A stretch of DNA of 64,000 nucleotides, from positions 124,001 through 188,000 of the forward strand of contig NZ_BDAZ01000024.1 in NCBI RefSeq assembly GCF_001612725.1. The letters run 5' to 3'. Source of the DNA: Nocardia anaemiae NBRC 100462. Lineage in GTDB: Bacteria; Actinomycetota; Actinomycetes; Mycobacteriales; Mycobacteriaceae. The notes under the pieces were generated by a model, which did no database searches, was not told the origin of the DNA, and saw nothing but the letters and a program-made list of their open reading frames with translations. The position numbers were made by a program, and so were the translations under genes. This document shows positions 1-8,961 of this stretch, piece after piece. Within the stretch, counting starts at the first letter, position 1. Every line of letters starts with the position of its first letter.

Positions 1-580
1 CGTCGATCTGCACACCGATCAGATCCAGGGCTTCTTCGACGGTCCGGTCGATCACATGCACGCGCAACTGCAGCTGGCCGAGTACGTGCGCAACAACTAC
101 AGCCTCGAGCACATCACCGTGGTCTCGCCCGATTCCGGTCGCGTGCGCGTCGCGGAGAAGTGGGCCGACTCGCTGGGCGGCTCGCCGCTGGCGTTCATCC
201 ACAAGACCCGCGACCCGCTGGTGCCGAACCAGATCAAGGCAAACCGCGTGGTCGGTGAGGTCGAGGGCCGCACCTGCATCCTGATCGACGACATGATCGA
301 CACCGGTGGCACCATCGCGGGCGCGGTCAAGGTGCTCGAGGCGGCGGGCGCCGGTGATGTGGTCATCGCGGCGACGCACGGCGTGCTGAGCGATCCGGCC
401 GCCGAGCGCCTGGCCACCTGTGGCGCCAAGGAGGTCGTGGTCACCAATACCCTGCCGATCAGCGAGGAGAAAAAGTTCCCGCAGCTGACCGTGCTTTCGA
501 TCGCGCCGCTGCTGGCACGCACGATCCGCGAGGTCTTCGAGAACGGTTCGGTCACCGGCCTCTTCAACGGCAACGCCTAG
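1..580 (+). CDS. prs: ribose-phosphate pyrophosphokinase, C-terminal part
   Basis: This is the 3' part of the cytosolic enzyme that makes PRPP from ribose 5-phosphate and ATP for nucleotide, histidine and tryptophan synthesis. The reading frame is open from base 2, so the 5' end lies outside the window. Visible hallmarks are the Class I PRTase PRPP-binding segment CILIDDMIDTGGTIAGA and the preceding flexible-loop region SPDSGRVRVAEKWAD. The C-terminus is complete. A strong hairpin terminator follows at once. In mycobacteria prs lies close to rplY and pth, which are also in this window, but here the egt genes and others separate them. Confidence 0.97.
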   Translation, partial: VDLHTDQIQGFFDGPVDHMHAQLQLAEYVRNNYSLEHITVVSPDSGRVRVAEKWADSLGGSPLAFIHKTRDPLVPNQIKANRVVGEVEGRTCILIDDMIDTGGTIAGAVKVLEAAGAGDVVIAATHGVLSDPAAERLATCGAKEVVVTNTLPISEEKKFPQLTVLSIAPLLARTIREVFENGSVTGLFNGNA

Positions 581-591
581 ACCGCACACTT

Positions 592-634
592 CGTCGCGGC
601 CCGGATTCGGATCCGGGCCGCGACGTTTCTGTTT
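592..634 (+). terminator. intrinsic terminator of prs
   Basis: A perfect 15-bp inverted repeat (592-606 with 611-625) closes over the 4-nt loop TCGG and is followed by TTTCTGTTT. It sits 12 bases after the prs stop codon and would isolate prs from the DUF4190 gene downstream. Confidence 0.9.
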
Positions 635-694
635 GTGAGCCCGACTGCGGCGTGGTACCCATGGCGGATAAGGATCACCAACAGGGGGCGTGGC

Positions 695-1270
695 ATGTCG
701 GATTCGGAACCGCATATCAATCTCGGTAAGGCGCAGAACACACCGCCTGCCGAACCGCCGCAGGACAATGTGGACGCGACCAAGGTCTGGTCGCCGCAGC
801 CGGGCAGCGATCCGGCACCGACTTATCAACCGGGACAACAGTTCTCGCCGGAAACCGCCGCACCATATACTCCGCCCGCCGGTTATCAGCAGCCCACTGC
901 CTACCCGCCGCCCCCGTATCCGCCGAGCTACCCGCAAGCCGGTCCGTACGTCGGACCACCCGGCTATTCGCAAGCGCCCGGTGCTTACCCCGGTTATCCG
1001 TATCAGCCCTACATACCGCCACGGCAATCCGAGGTTCCGATCTTCTCGATCATCAGCTTCTCGTGTCTGGCGGCGACCGTACTGTCGGTGGTGATGTTCT
1101 GCGGGCTGCCGATCGTGGTCACCGGACCGGCGGGCATCGTCCTCGGCATCATCGGCCACAACAAGGGCGAATCGCTGGGCAAGTGGGCGGCAATCGCCAA
1201 TGGCGCGGTGCTGGCGATCGCGGTCATCCTGGTGATCGCCTTCGTCGGGTTCATCGGAGGCTTCAGCTGA
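695..1270 (+). CDS. DUF4190 membrane protein with Pro-rich N-terminus (copy 1)
   Basis: This is a 191-residue protein of unknown function. About 110 N-terminal residues are low-complexity and rich in Pro, Tyr and Gln. Two hydrophobic helices follow, separated by the DUF4190 signature GIVLGIIGHNKGESLGKWA. The ATG at 695 follows ACAGGGGG; an in-frame GTG at 635 would add an unconvincing 20 residues. A paralogue with the same C-terminal domain lies at 1617-2216. Such proteins are common in actinobacteria as small double-pass membrane proteins, but their job is unknown. Confidence 0.85.
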   Translation: MSDSEPHINLGKAQNTPPAEPPQDNVDATKVWSPQPGSDPAPTYQPGQQFSPETAAPYTPPAGYQQPTAYPPPPYPPSYPQAGPYVGPPGYSQAPGAYPGYPYQPYIPPRQSEVPIFSIISFSCLAATVLSVVMFCGLPIVVTGPAGIVLGIIGHNKGESLGKWAAIANGAVLAIAVILVIAFVGFIGGFS

Positions 1271-1328
1271 GCGGTTTCGCACGCCTCGGATCCCGTTTGC
1301 CGCCGACGTCGAGGGGGATACTGGGGGT

Positions 1329-1589
1329 ATGGACCGAGACCCGCTTGATATGGACATGGGGGACGACGACCAGGAAGACGAGATCCGCGCATACCGGCGA
1401 AATGTCGAGGATCCGCCCAAAGACCTGCGCATTCGCTATCACGAAAACGAGGATGACGGCCGACTCGGCATCGGCGATGAACTCCAGCAGGAGTGGACCC
1501 GTCATCGCAAGGCCGCCGAACTCGCCGAAGAGGACGAACGCTCGGCCGAGGTCGCCGCGATCGAGATCGTCGACGATTCCGACCTATAG
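1329..1589 (+). CDS. small acidic hypothetical protein
   Basis: This 86-residue protein is strongly acidic, with runs of Asp and Glu at both ends and a charged middle. It has no hydrophobic segment, Cys cluster or motif that I recognise. The ATG follows a G-rich stretch (GGGGGATACTGGGGGT) that can serve as a ribosome site. It lies between two DUF4190 paralogues, 27 bp ahead of the second, so the two are probably cotranscribed. Codon usage is GC-rich at third positions like its neighbours, which supports real coding. Function is unknown. Confidence 0.65.
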   Translation: MDRDPLDMDMGDDDQEDEIRAYRRNVEDPPKDLRIRYHENEDDGRLGIGDELQQEWTRHRKAAELAEEDERSAEVAAIEIVDDSDL

Positions 1590-1616
1590 CCCGCTCCCCA
1601 CCGACAGGAGAGTTCG

Positions 1617-2216
1617 ATGAGCACGCCGCAGCAGGGATCCGAGCGAGGCGATGCGTCGCCCGAGAAACCGGTCGGCGAATCCGAGCCGGTCGAATCCTCG
1701 GATACGGACACTCCGGCCGCCAGCGGACCGTGGGAGTCGGAGCCGGTCGAACCTGCCGCGCAGACACCGCCCCAGCGGGCGGCCGCCGAAACCGCACCAG
1801 ATCTGGTCGTACAACCGTCGCCGCCGGAGTCGGAGCAACAGGAACCGTGGAATGACACGGCCGCGGCACGCTACGACCAGGATCGGCCCGGCACCGTCTA
1901 TCCGCCGATCACCGACGCCACCCCGCAAACCCCAGAGGGCGGCTATCCCGCCTACCCCGAACGCCCCGACATGACGCCGGAGCCGCGATCGGGATCGCAG
2001 ACCCTGTCGATTATCGGCTTCGTCTGTGCGGGCATCTCATTGCTGTTCTGCCCCTACCTATTCGGCCCGGTCGGCATCGTCCTCGGCATCATCGGCCACA
2101 AAAAGGGCGAATCCCTCGGCAAATGGGCTGCCATCGCATCCGCCATTTCCCTGGTCATCGGCCTCATCCTCGTCTACGCCGTATTCAGCGGCAGCATGAT
2201 CCCGGACTCCGAATGA
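1617..2216 (+). CDS. DUF4190 membrane protein (copy 2)
   Basis: This 199-residue paralogue of the protein at 695-1270 has the same layout: about 125 disordered residues (here rich in Glu, Pro and Ser) followed by two membrane helices around GIVLGIIGHKKGESLGKWA. A clear Shine-Dalgarno (ACAGGAGAG) precedes the ATG. The conserved loop is nearly identical between copies while the N-terminal regions have diverged completely, which suggests an old local duplication. Function is unknown. Confidence 0.85.
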   Translation: MSTPQQGSERGDASPEKPVGESEPVESSDTDTPAASGPWESEPVEPAAQTPPQRAAAETAPDLVVQPSPPESEQQEPWNDTAAARYDQDRPGTVYPPITDATPQTPEGGYPAYPERPDMTPEPRSGSQTLSIIGFVCAGISLLFCPYLFGPVGIVLGIIGHKKGESLGKWAAIASAISLVIGLILVYAVFSGSMIPDSE

Positions 2217-2242
2217 CGGTGGGTAAGGCTAGCGTGATCGGC

Positions 2243-2893
2243 ATGAGTCGATTCGGTGGGTTCCCACTCGCGGGGCTGGACTTTTACGAAGATCTGGAAG
2301 CCGATAATTCGAAGGCATTCTGGACCGCGCACAAGGATGTCTACGAGGAGTCGGTCAAGGCGCCGATGGTCGCGCTGACCGCGGAATTGGAGGCGGACTT
2401 CGGAACCGCCAAGATTTTCCGGCCGTACCGGGATGTGCGCTTCGCCAAGGACAAGGCGCCCTACAAGACGGCGCAGGGCGCGGTGGTCAGCGTGGCTCCG
2501 GGTACGGGCTGGTATGTGCAGATCAGTGCGGCCGGACTCTTCGTCGGCGGCGGATTCTACGCGGGCTCCCCCGCCCAGATCGCCCAGTTGCGCGCCACCA
2601 TCGATGACGAGGTCCGCGGCCCGGAGCTGGAGGCCATCCTGGCCAAGCTCACCAAGGCCGGATTCACCATCGGCGGCGAGCAGCTGAAGACCAGGCCGAA
2701 GGGTTACGACGCCGACCATCCGCGCATCGATCTGCTGCGGCACAAATCGCTGACCTGCAGTAAGGAATACGGCGCGCCCGCCTGGTTGGATAAACCCCGC
2801 GCCGCGAAGGAGGTCCGCACCGCCTGGGAGACGATGCGGCCCTTCATCGAATGGTTGGGCGCGGTGGTCAGTGGTGCGCCCGCTCGCGCTTAA
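2243..2893 (+). CDS. DUF2461 domain-containing protein
   Basis: This is a 216-residue cytosolic protein of the DUF2461 (TIGR02453) family, whose biochemical role is not established. Family hallmarks are the N-terminal FYEDLEADNSKAFWTAHK, the central RPYRDVRFAKDKAPYKT and a late PKGYDADHP segment. I chose the ATG at 2243 because family members begin just before the GFP...FYE motif. An ATG at 2213 overlapping the previous stop is the alternative. The stop codon shares a TTAA palindrome with the convergent egtD stop. Confidence 0.85.
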   Translation: MSRFGGFPLAGLDFYEDLEADNSKAFWTAHKDVYEESVKAPMVALTAELEADFGTAKIFRPYRDVRFAKDKAPYKTAQGAVVSVAPGTGWYVQISAAGLFVGGGFYAGSPAQIAQLRATIDDEVRGPELEAILAKLTKAGFTIGGEQLKTRPKGYDADHPRIDLLRHKSLTCSKEYGAPAWLDKPRAAKEVRTAWETMRPFIEWLGAVVSGAPARA

Positions 2894-3861
2894 CGGCGGG
2901 CGGCGAGGACCAGGGCGAAGCGGTCGTCCGGATCGGTCCAGACCTGTTCGGTCTCGAATCCGGCGGCGGCCAGTTCGGCGTCGAGTCCGTCGATGCGGAA
3001 TTTGGCCGAGATCTCGGTGCGCATCTGCTCGCCGCGCGCGAACTGGACGGTGAGGTCCAGTTCGCGGACCGTCACGGTCATATCCTCGGTGGCCTCCAGG
3101 CGCATTTCGATCCACTCGTGTTCGGTATCCCAGATGGCGACGTGCTCGAACTTATCCGGCTCGAAATCGGCGTCGAGGCGACCGTTCAAGACATGCAATA
3201 CATTTCGGTTGAATTCGGCGGTGACACCGGCCGCGTCGTCATAGGCGGGCACCAGTACGGCCGGATCGATGACCAGGCCCGCGCCGAGCAGCAGCTGCTC
3301 ACCTGGCTCGAGCACCTCGTGGATGCTGGACAGGAATTCGGCCCGCTCGGCGGGAACGAGATTGCCGATGGTGCCGCCGAGGAAGGCGATCATCCGGCGC
3401 CCGCCACCCGGCAGATTGTGCAGGGTGTCGGTGAAATCGCTGACCACGCCATGCACCGCGAGGCCGGGAAACTCCGCCGCGATCTGCTCGGCGGCGGCCC
3501 GCAGCGCCGAGGACGAGACATCCTGCGGAACATAGGTTTTCAGCGGTCCCTCGGCGGTCAGCGCGGAGAGCAGCAGCCGGGTCTTGGCGGCCGAGCCCGA
3601 CCCTAGTTCGACCAGGACCTGCGCCTGCGCGGTGCGGGCGATCTCGCCGACGACCCGCTCCAGCAACGCGCGTTCGGTGCGGGTCGGGTAGTACTCGGGC
3701 AGTTCGGTGATCTGCTCGAACAGTTCACTGCCTCGGGCGTCGTAGAACCACTTGGGCGGCAACCACTTCGGGTCGGCGGTGAGGCCGAGCCCGGCATCCG
3801 TGCGCAACGCCGAGGTGAGGTCGTCTTCGGATAGATGGATCTCCAGCGTCGGTGCGGTCAT
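2890..3861 (-). CDS. egtD: L-histidine N(alpha)-methyltransferase EgtD
   Basis: EgtD trimethylates the alpha-amino group of histidine with three SAM to give hercynine, the first committed ergothioneine intermediate. At 323 residues it has the usual length. The SAM-binding motif VELGSGSAAKT lies at residues 84-94, and the conserved substrate region with YDARGSELFEQITELPEYYPTR sits at about residues 40-61. The gene overlaps egtC by 4 bp (ATGA), which indicates translational coupling as last gene of egtA-B-C-D. Its stop overlaps the convergent DUF2461 gene by 4 bp. Confidence 0.97.
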   Translation of the reverse strand: MTAPTLEIHLSEDDLTSALRTDAGLGLTADPKWLPPKWFYDARGSELFEQITELPEYYPTRTERALLERVVGEIARTAQAQVLVELGSGSAAKTRLLLSALTAEGPLKTYVPQDVSSSALRAAAEQIAAEFPGLAVHGVVSDFTDTLHNLPGGGRRMIAFLGGTIGNLVPAERAEFLSSIHEVLEPGEQLLLGAGLVIDPAVLVPAYDDAAGVTAEFNRNVLHVLNGRLDADFEPDKFEHVAIWDTEHEWIEMRLEATEDMTVTVRELDLTVQFARGEQMRTEISAKFRIDGLDAELAAAGFETEQVWTDPDDRFALVLAARR

Positions 3862-4691
3862 AGCAGTGAGCCTTTCGTGCTTGGAACGTCGAGGAGGGGG
3901 GTGACGGACAACGCGCCGGGACGTGCGCTGACCAGCTGGCGATCCGGAATCGGCTGCCAGCGCGGGTCATCGTCGAAGGGTTCCGAGGACAGGATGGCGA
4001 AATCCTCGGTGACCAGGGCGGATAGCGAGTGGTAGACGGTGGTCGCCCACAGCTGCTTGCCGTCACCGAGCAGGAAGTTCAGTCGGGCGCCCGGTGCCTG
4101 GGCCAGTACGGCCGCGACCAGCAGACTCAATGCCGCCGGTGCCGCCGCCCACGAACCGTCGGGAGTGTCGGTCGAGAGCAGACTGCGCAGCAGCACCCAG
4201 AGCGTCGCCGAATCGGTCGCGGATTCGGCCTCCAGCAATCGCACCGAGTCGAACAGTTGGTCCGCGCCCAGTTCGGTTGCGGTGGAGCCGAATTCGTCGG
4301 CGACCGCGCTGAGCGCCCGCCGCCAGTCGGGCACCACGCCGTTATGGCTGAATGCCCACCGACCGTGTGTGAAGGGTGCACAGGCAGTCCGCTCGACCGG
4401 CATGCCTATGGTCGCCGAGCGCACCGCCGCCACTACCGCCCACGACTCCAGTTGCGGCAGTACCTCTTCCACCGCGGGATCGGTCCAGATGGGTGCGCAG
4501 TTGCGATACCGGCTGACGGTAACGCCATCCTGGTCACGCCACCAGGCCACCCCGAACCCATCCGCATTGATCGTCCCGCCCCCGCGCATATCCTTGGGCG
4601 CCCACGCCTGAGTCCGCAGGGAATGCGAACCGAGCGTCAACATGTCGCCCACGCGTACCGATGGGCCGACGTACCCGAGTTGACGGCACAT
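3858..4691 (-). CDS. egtC: gamma-glutamyl-hercynylcysteine sulfoxide hydrolase EgtC
   Basis: EgtC is an Ntn-type (class II) glutamine amidotransferase-fold hydrolase that removes the gamma-glutamyl group from the EgtB product. The start is set by family knowledge: Met-Cys at the N-terminus (MCRQLGYVG) puts the nucleophile at Cys2 after Met removal. An in-frame open stretch running up to 5288 is only the shadow of egtB. The protein has 277 residues. Further hallmarks are ADGFGVAWW and FSHNGVVPDW. A 94-bp gap separates it from egtB upstream, and it overlaps egtD downstream. Confidence 0.95.
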   Translation of the reverse strand: MCRQLGYVGPSVRVGDMLTLGSHSLRTQAWAPKDMRGGGTINADGFGVAWWRDQDGVTVSRYRNCAPIWTDPAVEEVLPQLESWAVVAAVRSATIGMPVERTACAPFTHGRWAFSHNGVVPDWRRALSAVADEFGSTATELGADQLFDSVRLLEAESATDSATLWVLLRSLLSTDTPDGSWAAAPAALSLLVAAVLAQAPGARLNFLLGDGKQLWATTVYHSLSALVTEDFAILSSEPFDDDPRWQPIPDRQLVSARPGALSVTPLLDVPSTKGSLL

Positions 4692-4785
4692 CAGCGCCCA
4701 CCTCCGCCGAGCACACGCCGGGCCGGTTGTGGCACTGCGGCCGACTGCCCGCCGATCGGATTCGGCGCGGCCACCGTCGATACCC

Positions 4786-6126
4786 TCACTCGCCCTCGCC
4801 TTTTCGCAGGTCGCGGGCCAGGCGGAAGCCGGAGAAGATCTGGCGGCGGATGGGATGGTCCCAGTTGCGGAAGGTGCTGCGGCAGGCGACCGGGTCGGTG
4901 CCGAAGGAGCCGCCGCGCAGAACTCGGTAGTCGCCGCCGAAGAACACATCGGAGTATTCGGCGTACGGGAAGGCCCGGAAGCCCGGATAAGCCTCGAACC
5001 CCGATGCGGTCCATTCCCAAACGTCGCCGATGAGCTGGTGCACACCGGCCGGGGAGGCACCGGCCGGATACGCACCGACCTCGGCGGGTTCCAGGTGCCG
5101 CTGACCGAGATTCGCGGTGCTGGAATCGGGTTCGGTATCGCCCCACGGATAGCGGCGGGATGCGCCGGTCTCCGGATCGAAGCGCGCCGCCTTCTCCCAT
5201 TCGGCCTCGGTGGGCAGGCGCTTGCCAGCCCAGTTGGCGTATGCCTCGGCCTCGAACCAGCAGACGTGCACCACCGGCTGCTGCGCACGCACCGGCGTCA
5301 TCACGCCGAATCCCCGACGCCACCAGTGCCCGGCCGGATCGCACTCCCAGAACTGCGGTGCCACCAGGTCGGCCTGCTGTCGGTGCGCCCAACCGCGCTC
5401 GGACCACAGCTCGGGCCGCTGGTAGCCGCCGTCGGCGATGAAGGCCTGGTATTGCGCATTGGTGATCGGTGCGACGTCGATGGCGAAGGCGGGCACGTGC
5501 ACCGGATGCGCCGGGCGCTCATTGTCCAGTGCCCATGGGTCGGTCGAGGTACCCATGACGAATTCGCCTGCGGGAATGACGACTTCGCCACCGACCGGAG
5601 CCGTCGCCGATGGCGCGTCGGGTGCGGAGAGCACGGCGGGACCGGTGCGCAACTGATGGGTGGCGAGCATGGTTTCGTCGTGCTGCTGCTCGTGCTGAGC
5701 GATCATGCCGAATGCGAAACCGCCGTCGACCAGCGGGTCACCGCGTAAAGCGTTGGTTTCCAATACATCCCATACCTTGTCGCGCACGGCGCCGACATAG
5801 CCGCGGGCCTGGGTGGGATTGAGCAGCGGCAGTTCGGGGCGATTGGCGCGAGCGTGTTTGAAGGCGTCGTACAGCTCGTCGATATCGGCGCGCACCGCTT
5901 CGCGGCGGCCGACATCGCGGACCAGCCAGAGCTCTTCCTGATTGCCGATATGGGCGAGATCCCAGACGAGCGGGCTCATCAGTCGCGAATGCTGGGCGAC
6001 CAGCTCTGCTTCGTCGAGGGTGGTGAGGCCGGTGGTGCGATCCCTTGCGCGGGTGAGCACTTCGGCGATCCGGTCACGCAATTGTTCGGTGCCGGAATTA
6101 TCCGTTGCGGGGTGCTGAATGGTCAC
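4786..6126 (-). CDS. egtB: ergothioneine sulfoxide synthase EgtB
   Basis: EgtB is a non-haem iron enzyme that uses O2 to join hercynine to gamma-glutamylcysteine. The 446 residues comprise an N-terminal DinB-like helical part and a C-terminal FGE-sulfatase domain. The iron-binding HX3HXE motif is His145, His149 and Glu151 (HEQQHDE). The FGE part shows GDVWEWTASGF and VLRGGSF. I chose the GTG at 6126 because GGGAGAT lies just upstream. egtA ends 55 bp before it, so the two are probably in one transcript. Confidence 0.96.
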   Translation of the reverse strand: MTIQHPATDNSGTEQLRDRIAEVLTRARDRTTGLTTLDEAELVAQHSRLMSPLVWDLAHIGNQEELWLVRDVGRREAVRADIDELYDAFKHARANRPELPLLNPTQARGYVGAVRDKVWDVLETNALRGDPLVDGGFAFGMIAQHEQQHDETMLATHQLRTGPAVLSAPDAPSATAPVGGEVVIPAGEFVMGTSTDPWALDNERPAHPVHVPAFAIDVAPITNAQYQAFIADGGYQRPELWSERGWAHRQQADLVAPQFWECDPAGHWWRRGFGVMTPVRAQQPVVHVCWFEAEAYANWAGKRLPTEAEWEKAARFDPETGASRRYPWGDTEPDSSTANLGQRHLEPAEVGAYPAGASPAGVHQLIGDVWEWTASGFEAYPGFRAFPYAEYSDVFFGGDYRVLRGGSFGTDPVACRSTFRNWDHPIRRQIFSGFRLARDLRKGEGE

Positions 6127-6181
6127 GATGGGTATCTCCCGAACTCGTTCTGGTCGGCGACTCGCGGCTGCGGCGCCGCGG

Positions 6182-7513
6182 TCACGGATGGTCCTCGGGC
6201 TGATCCGCACTGCGCGAAACGAGTTCATCGGTCGGGGTGCGACCGCTGCGACATCGTTCGGCCGCGGATTCGATCTCGCGCGCGGCCGCCGGACTCGTCG
6301 CATGTGCTGCGGCCAGTTCCAGCAATTCGACCGCGACAGAACGGATCTCCGGATCGGCCAGCCCGCAGCGCGCCGCATCGAGCCAGCGGCCCGCGAGTGG
6401 CGCGGCGAGCGCCGTCGCCTCTGCGACGACCGCGGGGGAAGACAGCAGGGCATCGAAGACATGGATCGGGACGGTCCAGTCGTTATCGGGTTGAGCGTCC
6501 AGATAGCGGACCTCGAGGTGTCCGGCAGCACGCACCGGCGGGAACAGCGTGGTCAGGTGATAGTCGAGATCGCCGACATCGGGCCGTCGGCCGATCTCGT
6601 CGTCCAGCGCACCGGACAACCAGTCCGCGAAGGTCGCCTCGGGCGGCGCTGACCAACCGACATCGCTGCCATTGCCGGATACGCCATCGGGGCGGCGAAC
6701 GCACAGCAGCGGGACATCCAGGGCCCAGCGCGCGTAGCCGGTGACCGGATCCGGCCAGGACTCCACCGCGGGACGGGTGCGTGCGTGATCGAGACGCAAC
6801 CAGGTGCGCATGCGCTGGGATGCCCACGCGCCCACCGGCGCGCCGTGCAACTCGGGTGAGCAGGCGAAGGCGGCCAATAGCGCGGGACCGATCGCGTATA
6901 GCGCGTTCCACCGGGCGGTGACCTCGGCACGGTCCGCACCGGCATCGACGCTGACCTGCGTCGCGGCGGTATTGCACATCATCAATTTGCCGAACGGGCC
7001 GATACCGCCGAAAGACTGTTCCATGGCGCGATAGCGCGGTAACCGCAGCACCCGTTTCGGGCGGCGATCCGCATCGGCGGCGGCGGAAACGGTGCGGATG
7101 GATCGGGATTCGAGCAGATCCCGCAGCATCCGAGCATCGGCGTGCAAACCCTCGCACAACTGCGCGGCAGCGGCGAACGGGGCGCTGGAGAGTTCGATCT
7201 GACCGCCGGGTTCGAGGGTGACCCGGCTGCCCCCTGGCAACGGAAGTGCCGGTGAATCGGGGGCGATGGACCGCGGCGCATAGGGTCCGAGTGCATCTGC
7301 GAGTGCAGCCAGTTGCGGGCGGGGGGCGGCCAATCGGCCGGACGACGAACACTCACCCTGCACGGTGAGCCACTCCAGTTCGGCGCCGATGAGCGTCGGT
7401 GGCCCCAGCTTGAAGCAGATTTTTTCGAGATAGGCCTCGGCCGCGGCCCGTGAGGACAGCTCGCCGTGCGCAAGCGCTATCACCCGCTCCGGATGTTCGA
7501 GCGTGACCGCCAT
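6182..7513 (-). CDS. egtA: glutamate-cysteine ligase EgtA
   Basis: EgtA makes gamma-glutamylcysteine, the sulfur donor consumed by EgtB. The 443-residue protein belongs to the GCS2 class of glutamate-cysteine ligases, with visible motifs GAELEWLTVQ, LEPGGQIELSSAP and MCNTAATQVSVD. The ATG at 7513 is preceded by GGTGGAGGTTGGT, a good ribosome site, although the frame stays open further upstream. It is the first gene of the leftward egtA-B-C-D run, and a 269-bp divergent region separates it from egtE. Confidence 0.95.
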   Translation of the reverse strand: MAVTLEHPERVIALAHGELSSRAAAEAYLEKICFKLGPPTLIGAELEWLTVQGECSSSGRLAAPRPQLAALADALGPYAPRSIAPDSPALPLPGGSRVTLEPGGQIELSSAPFAAAAQLCEGLHADARMLRDLLESRSIRTVSAAADADRRPKRVLRLPRYRAMEQSFGGIGPFGKLMMCNTAATQVSVDAGADRAEVTARWNALYAIGPALLAAFACSPELHGAPVGAWASQRMRTWLRLDHARTRPAVESWPDPVTGYARWALDVPLLCVRRPDGVSGNGSDVGWSAPPEATFADWLSGALDDEIGRRPDVGDLDYHLTTLFPPVRAAGHLEVRYLDAQPDNDWTVPIHVFDALLSSPAVVAEATALAAPLAGRWLDAARCGLADPEIRSVAVELLELAAAHATSPAAAREIESAAERCRSGRTPTDELVSRSADQPEDHP

Positions 7514-7782
7514 ACCAACCTCCACCGTGTGAAACCGGGTAACCGTAGCTATTGCTGTGTATGCGCTGCCGGTCGTTGTTCGGATAGTTCTGTATCGCCA
7601 TCGATGCCGGTCGTATTCCAGTGCAACGACCCAAACCAGCGTAGCGAGGGGCACCGACAAGAAATGTGACAAGAATCTGAATTCGTGGTCATGCACAGCG
7701 GTGACTCGCGCAGCACGGCCCGGGACCTGCGTCGACTCGTGCGACGGCCCAATGCGCCGATTTCGGCGATACTGTCGATGCC

Positions 7783-8961
7783 ATGCTCGACGAGAATCGC
7801 GTACGTGCCGACACACCGGGCTACGACACCGGGTCCGATCTGGTCTTCCTCGACAGCGCGGGCTCATCGTTACCGCCCCGAGTCGTCGTCGATACCGTTG
7901 TGGCGCATCTGCGACGCGAGGCCGAAATCGGCGGCTACCGCGCGGCAAACGAGCGACTCGGCGATCTCGCCGCGGTGAAAACCGATATCGGCCAGCTCAT
8001 CAATGCCGATCCGGCCAGCATCGCGCTCAGCGATAGCGCGACCCGCGCCTGGGCCGACTTCTTCTATTCGGTCCCACTCGCACCCGGCGACCGCATCCTC
8101 ATCTCCGGCGCCGACTATGCGAGCAATGCCATTGCGGCGCTACAGCGGGCCAGGGCGACCGGTGCGGTGGTCGAACAGATTCCCAGCGACGGCAGCGGAC
8201 AGATCGACCTCGACGCGCTCGCCGATATGGTCGACGAACGGGTCAAGTTGGTGTCGGTGCTGCACGCCCCGACCAATGGCGGTCTGGTCAACCCGGCCGC
8301 CGACGCCACCAGGATCGCGCATTCGGTCGGCGCGCTGGTGCTGCTCGATGCCTGTCAGTCGGCCGGACAGCTGCCGATCGATGTCGCCGAACTCGATGTC
8401 GACGCGCTCTCGGTCACCGGCCGCAAATGGCTGCGCGGGCCGCGCGGCACCGGATTCCTCTATGTGCGGCCGGAATTGGCCGCCTCGATGGAGCCGCAGC
8501 GGCTGGACCTGCACAGTGCGCAGTGGACCGGCCCGCAGGAATTCGACCTCGTGCCCGACGCGAGTCGCTTCGAGTTCTGGGAGTGCGATGTCGCGGCGCG
8601 ACTGGGTCTCGGTGCGGCTGTGCGCTATCTGCTCGAGCTCGGCCCGGAGGATGTCTACGAAGCGATCGCGGTCCGCGCGGAACATCTGCGCAAGTCACTG
8701 CCGGAGATCGACGGGGTCACCGTGCGCGACATCGGGATCCGGCACAGCGGCATCGTTTCCTTCACCGTCGACGGGAAATCCGCCGTCGAGGTGCGCGACC
8801 GCCTTGCGGCACAGAATATTACGGTGACGGCCAGCCATGCCAGCTCTACGCTGCTGGATATGACCGCCCGTGGCCTGGATTCGGTGGTGCGCGCCTCGCC
8901 GCACTGCTTTGTGAGTTTCGAGGAGCTGGACCGGTTCGTCGGCGCGGTCGCGGCGCTGTAG
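7783..8961 (+). CDS. egtE: PLP-dependent C-S lyase EgtE
   Basis: EgtE cleaves the hercynylcysteine sulfoxide made by EgtC to release ergothioneine. The 392-residue protein is a fold-type I, class-V aminotransferase-like enzyme. The PLP lysine is Lys215 within TGRKWLRGPRGTGFLY, and the Asp that holds the PLP ring is in LLDACQSAGQ. It is divergent from egtA-B-C-D, whereas the M. tuberculosis cluster is, from memory, co-directional. The rnz start follows its stop codon without a gap. This position next to the other egt genes supports the assignment. Confidence 0.93.
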   Translation: MLDENRVRADTPGYDTGSDLVFLDSAGSSLPPRVVVDTVVAHLRREAEIGGYRAANERLGDLAAVKTDIGQLINADPASIALSDSATRAWADFFYSVPLAPGDRILISGADYASNAIAALQRARATGAVVEQIPSDGSGQIDLDALADMVDERVKLVSVLHAPTNGGLVNPAADATRIAHSVGALVLLDACQSAGQLPIDVAELDVDALSVTGRKWLRGPRGTGFLYVRPELAASMEPQRLDLHSAQWTGPQEFDLVPDASRFEFWECDVAARLGLGAAVRYLLELGPEDVYEAIAVRAEHLRKSLPEIDGVTVRDIGIRHSGIVSFTVDGKSAVEVRDRLAAQNITVTASHASSTLLDMTARGLDSVVRASPHCFVSFEELDRFVGAVAAL

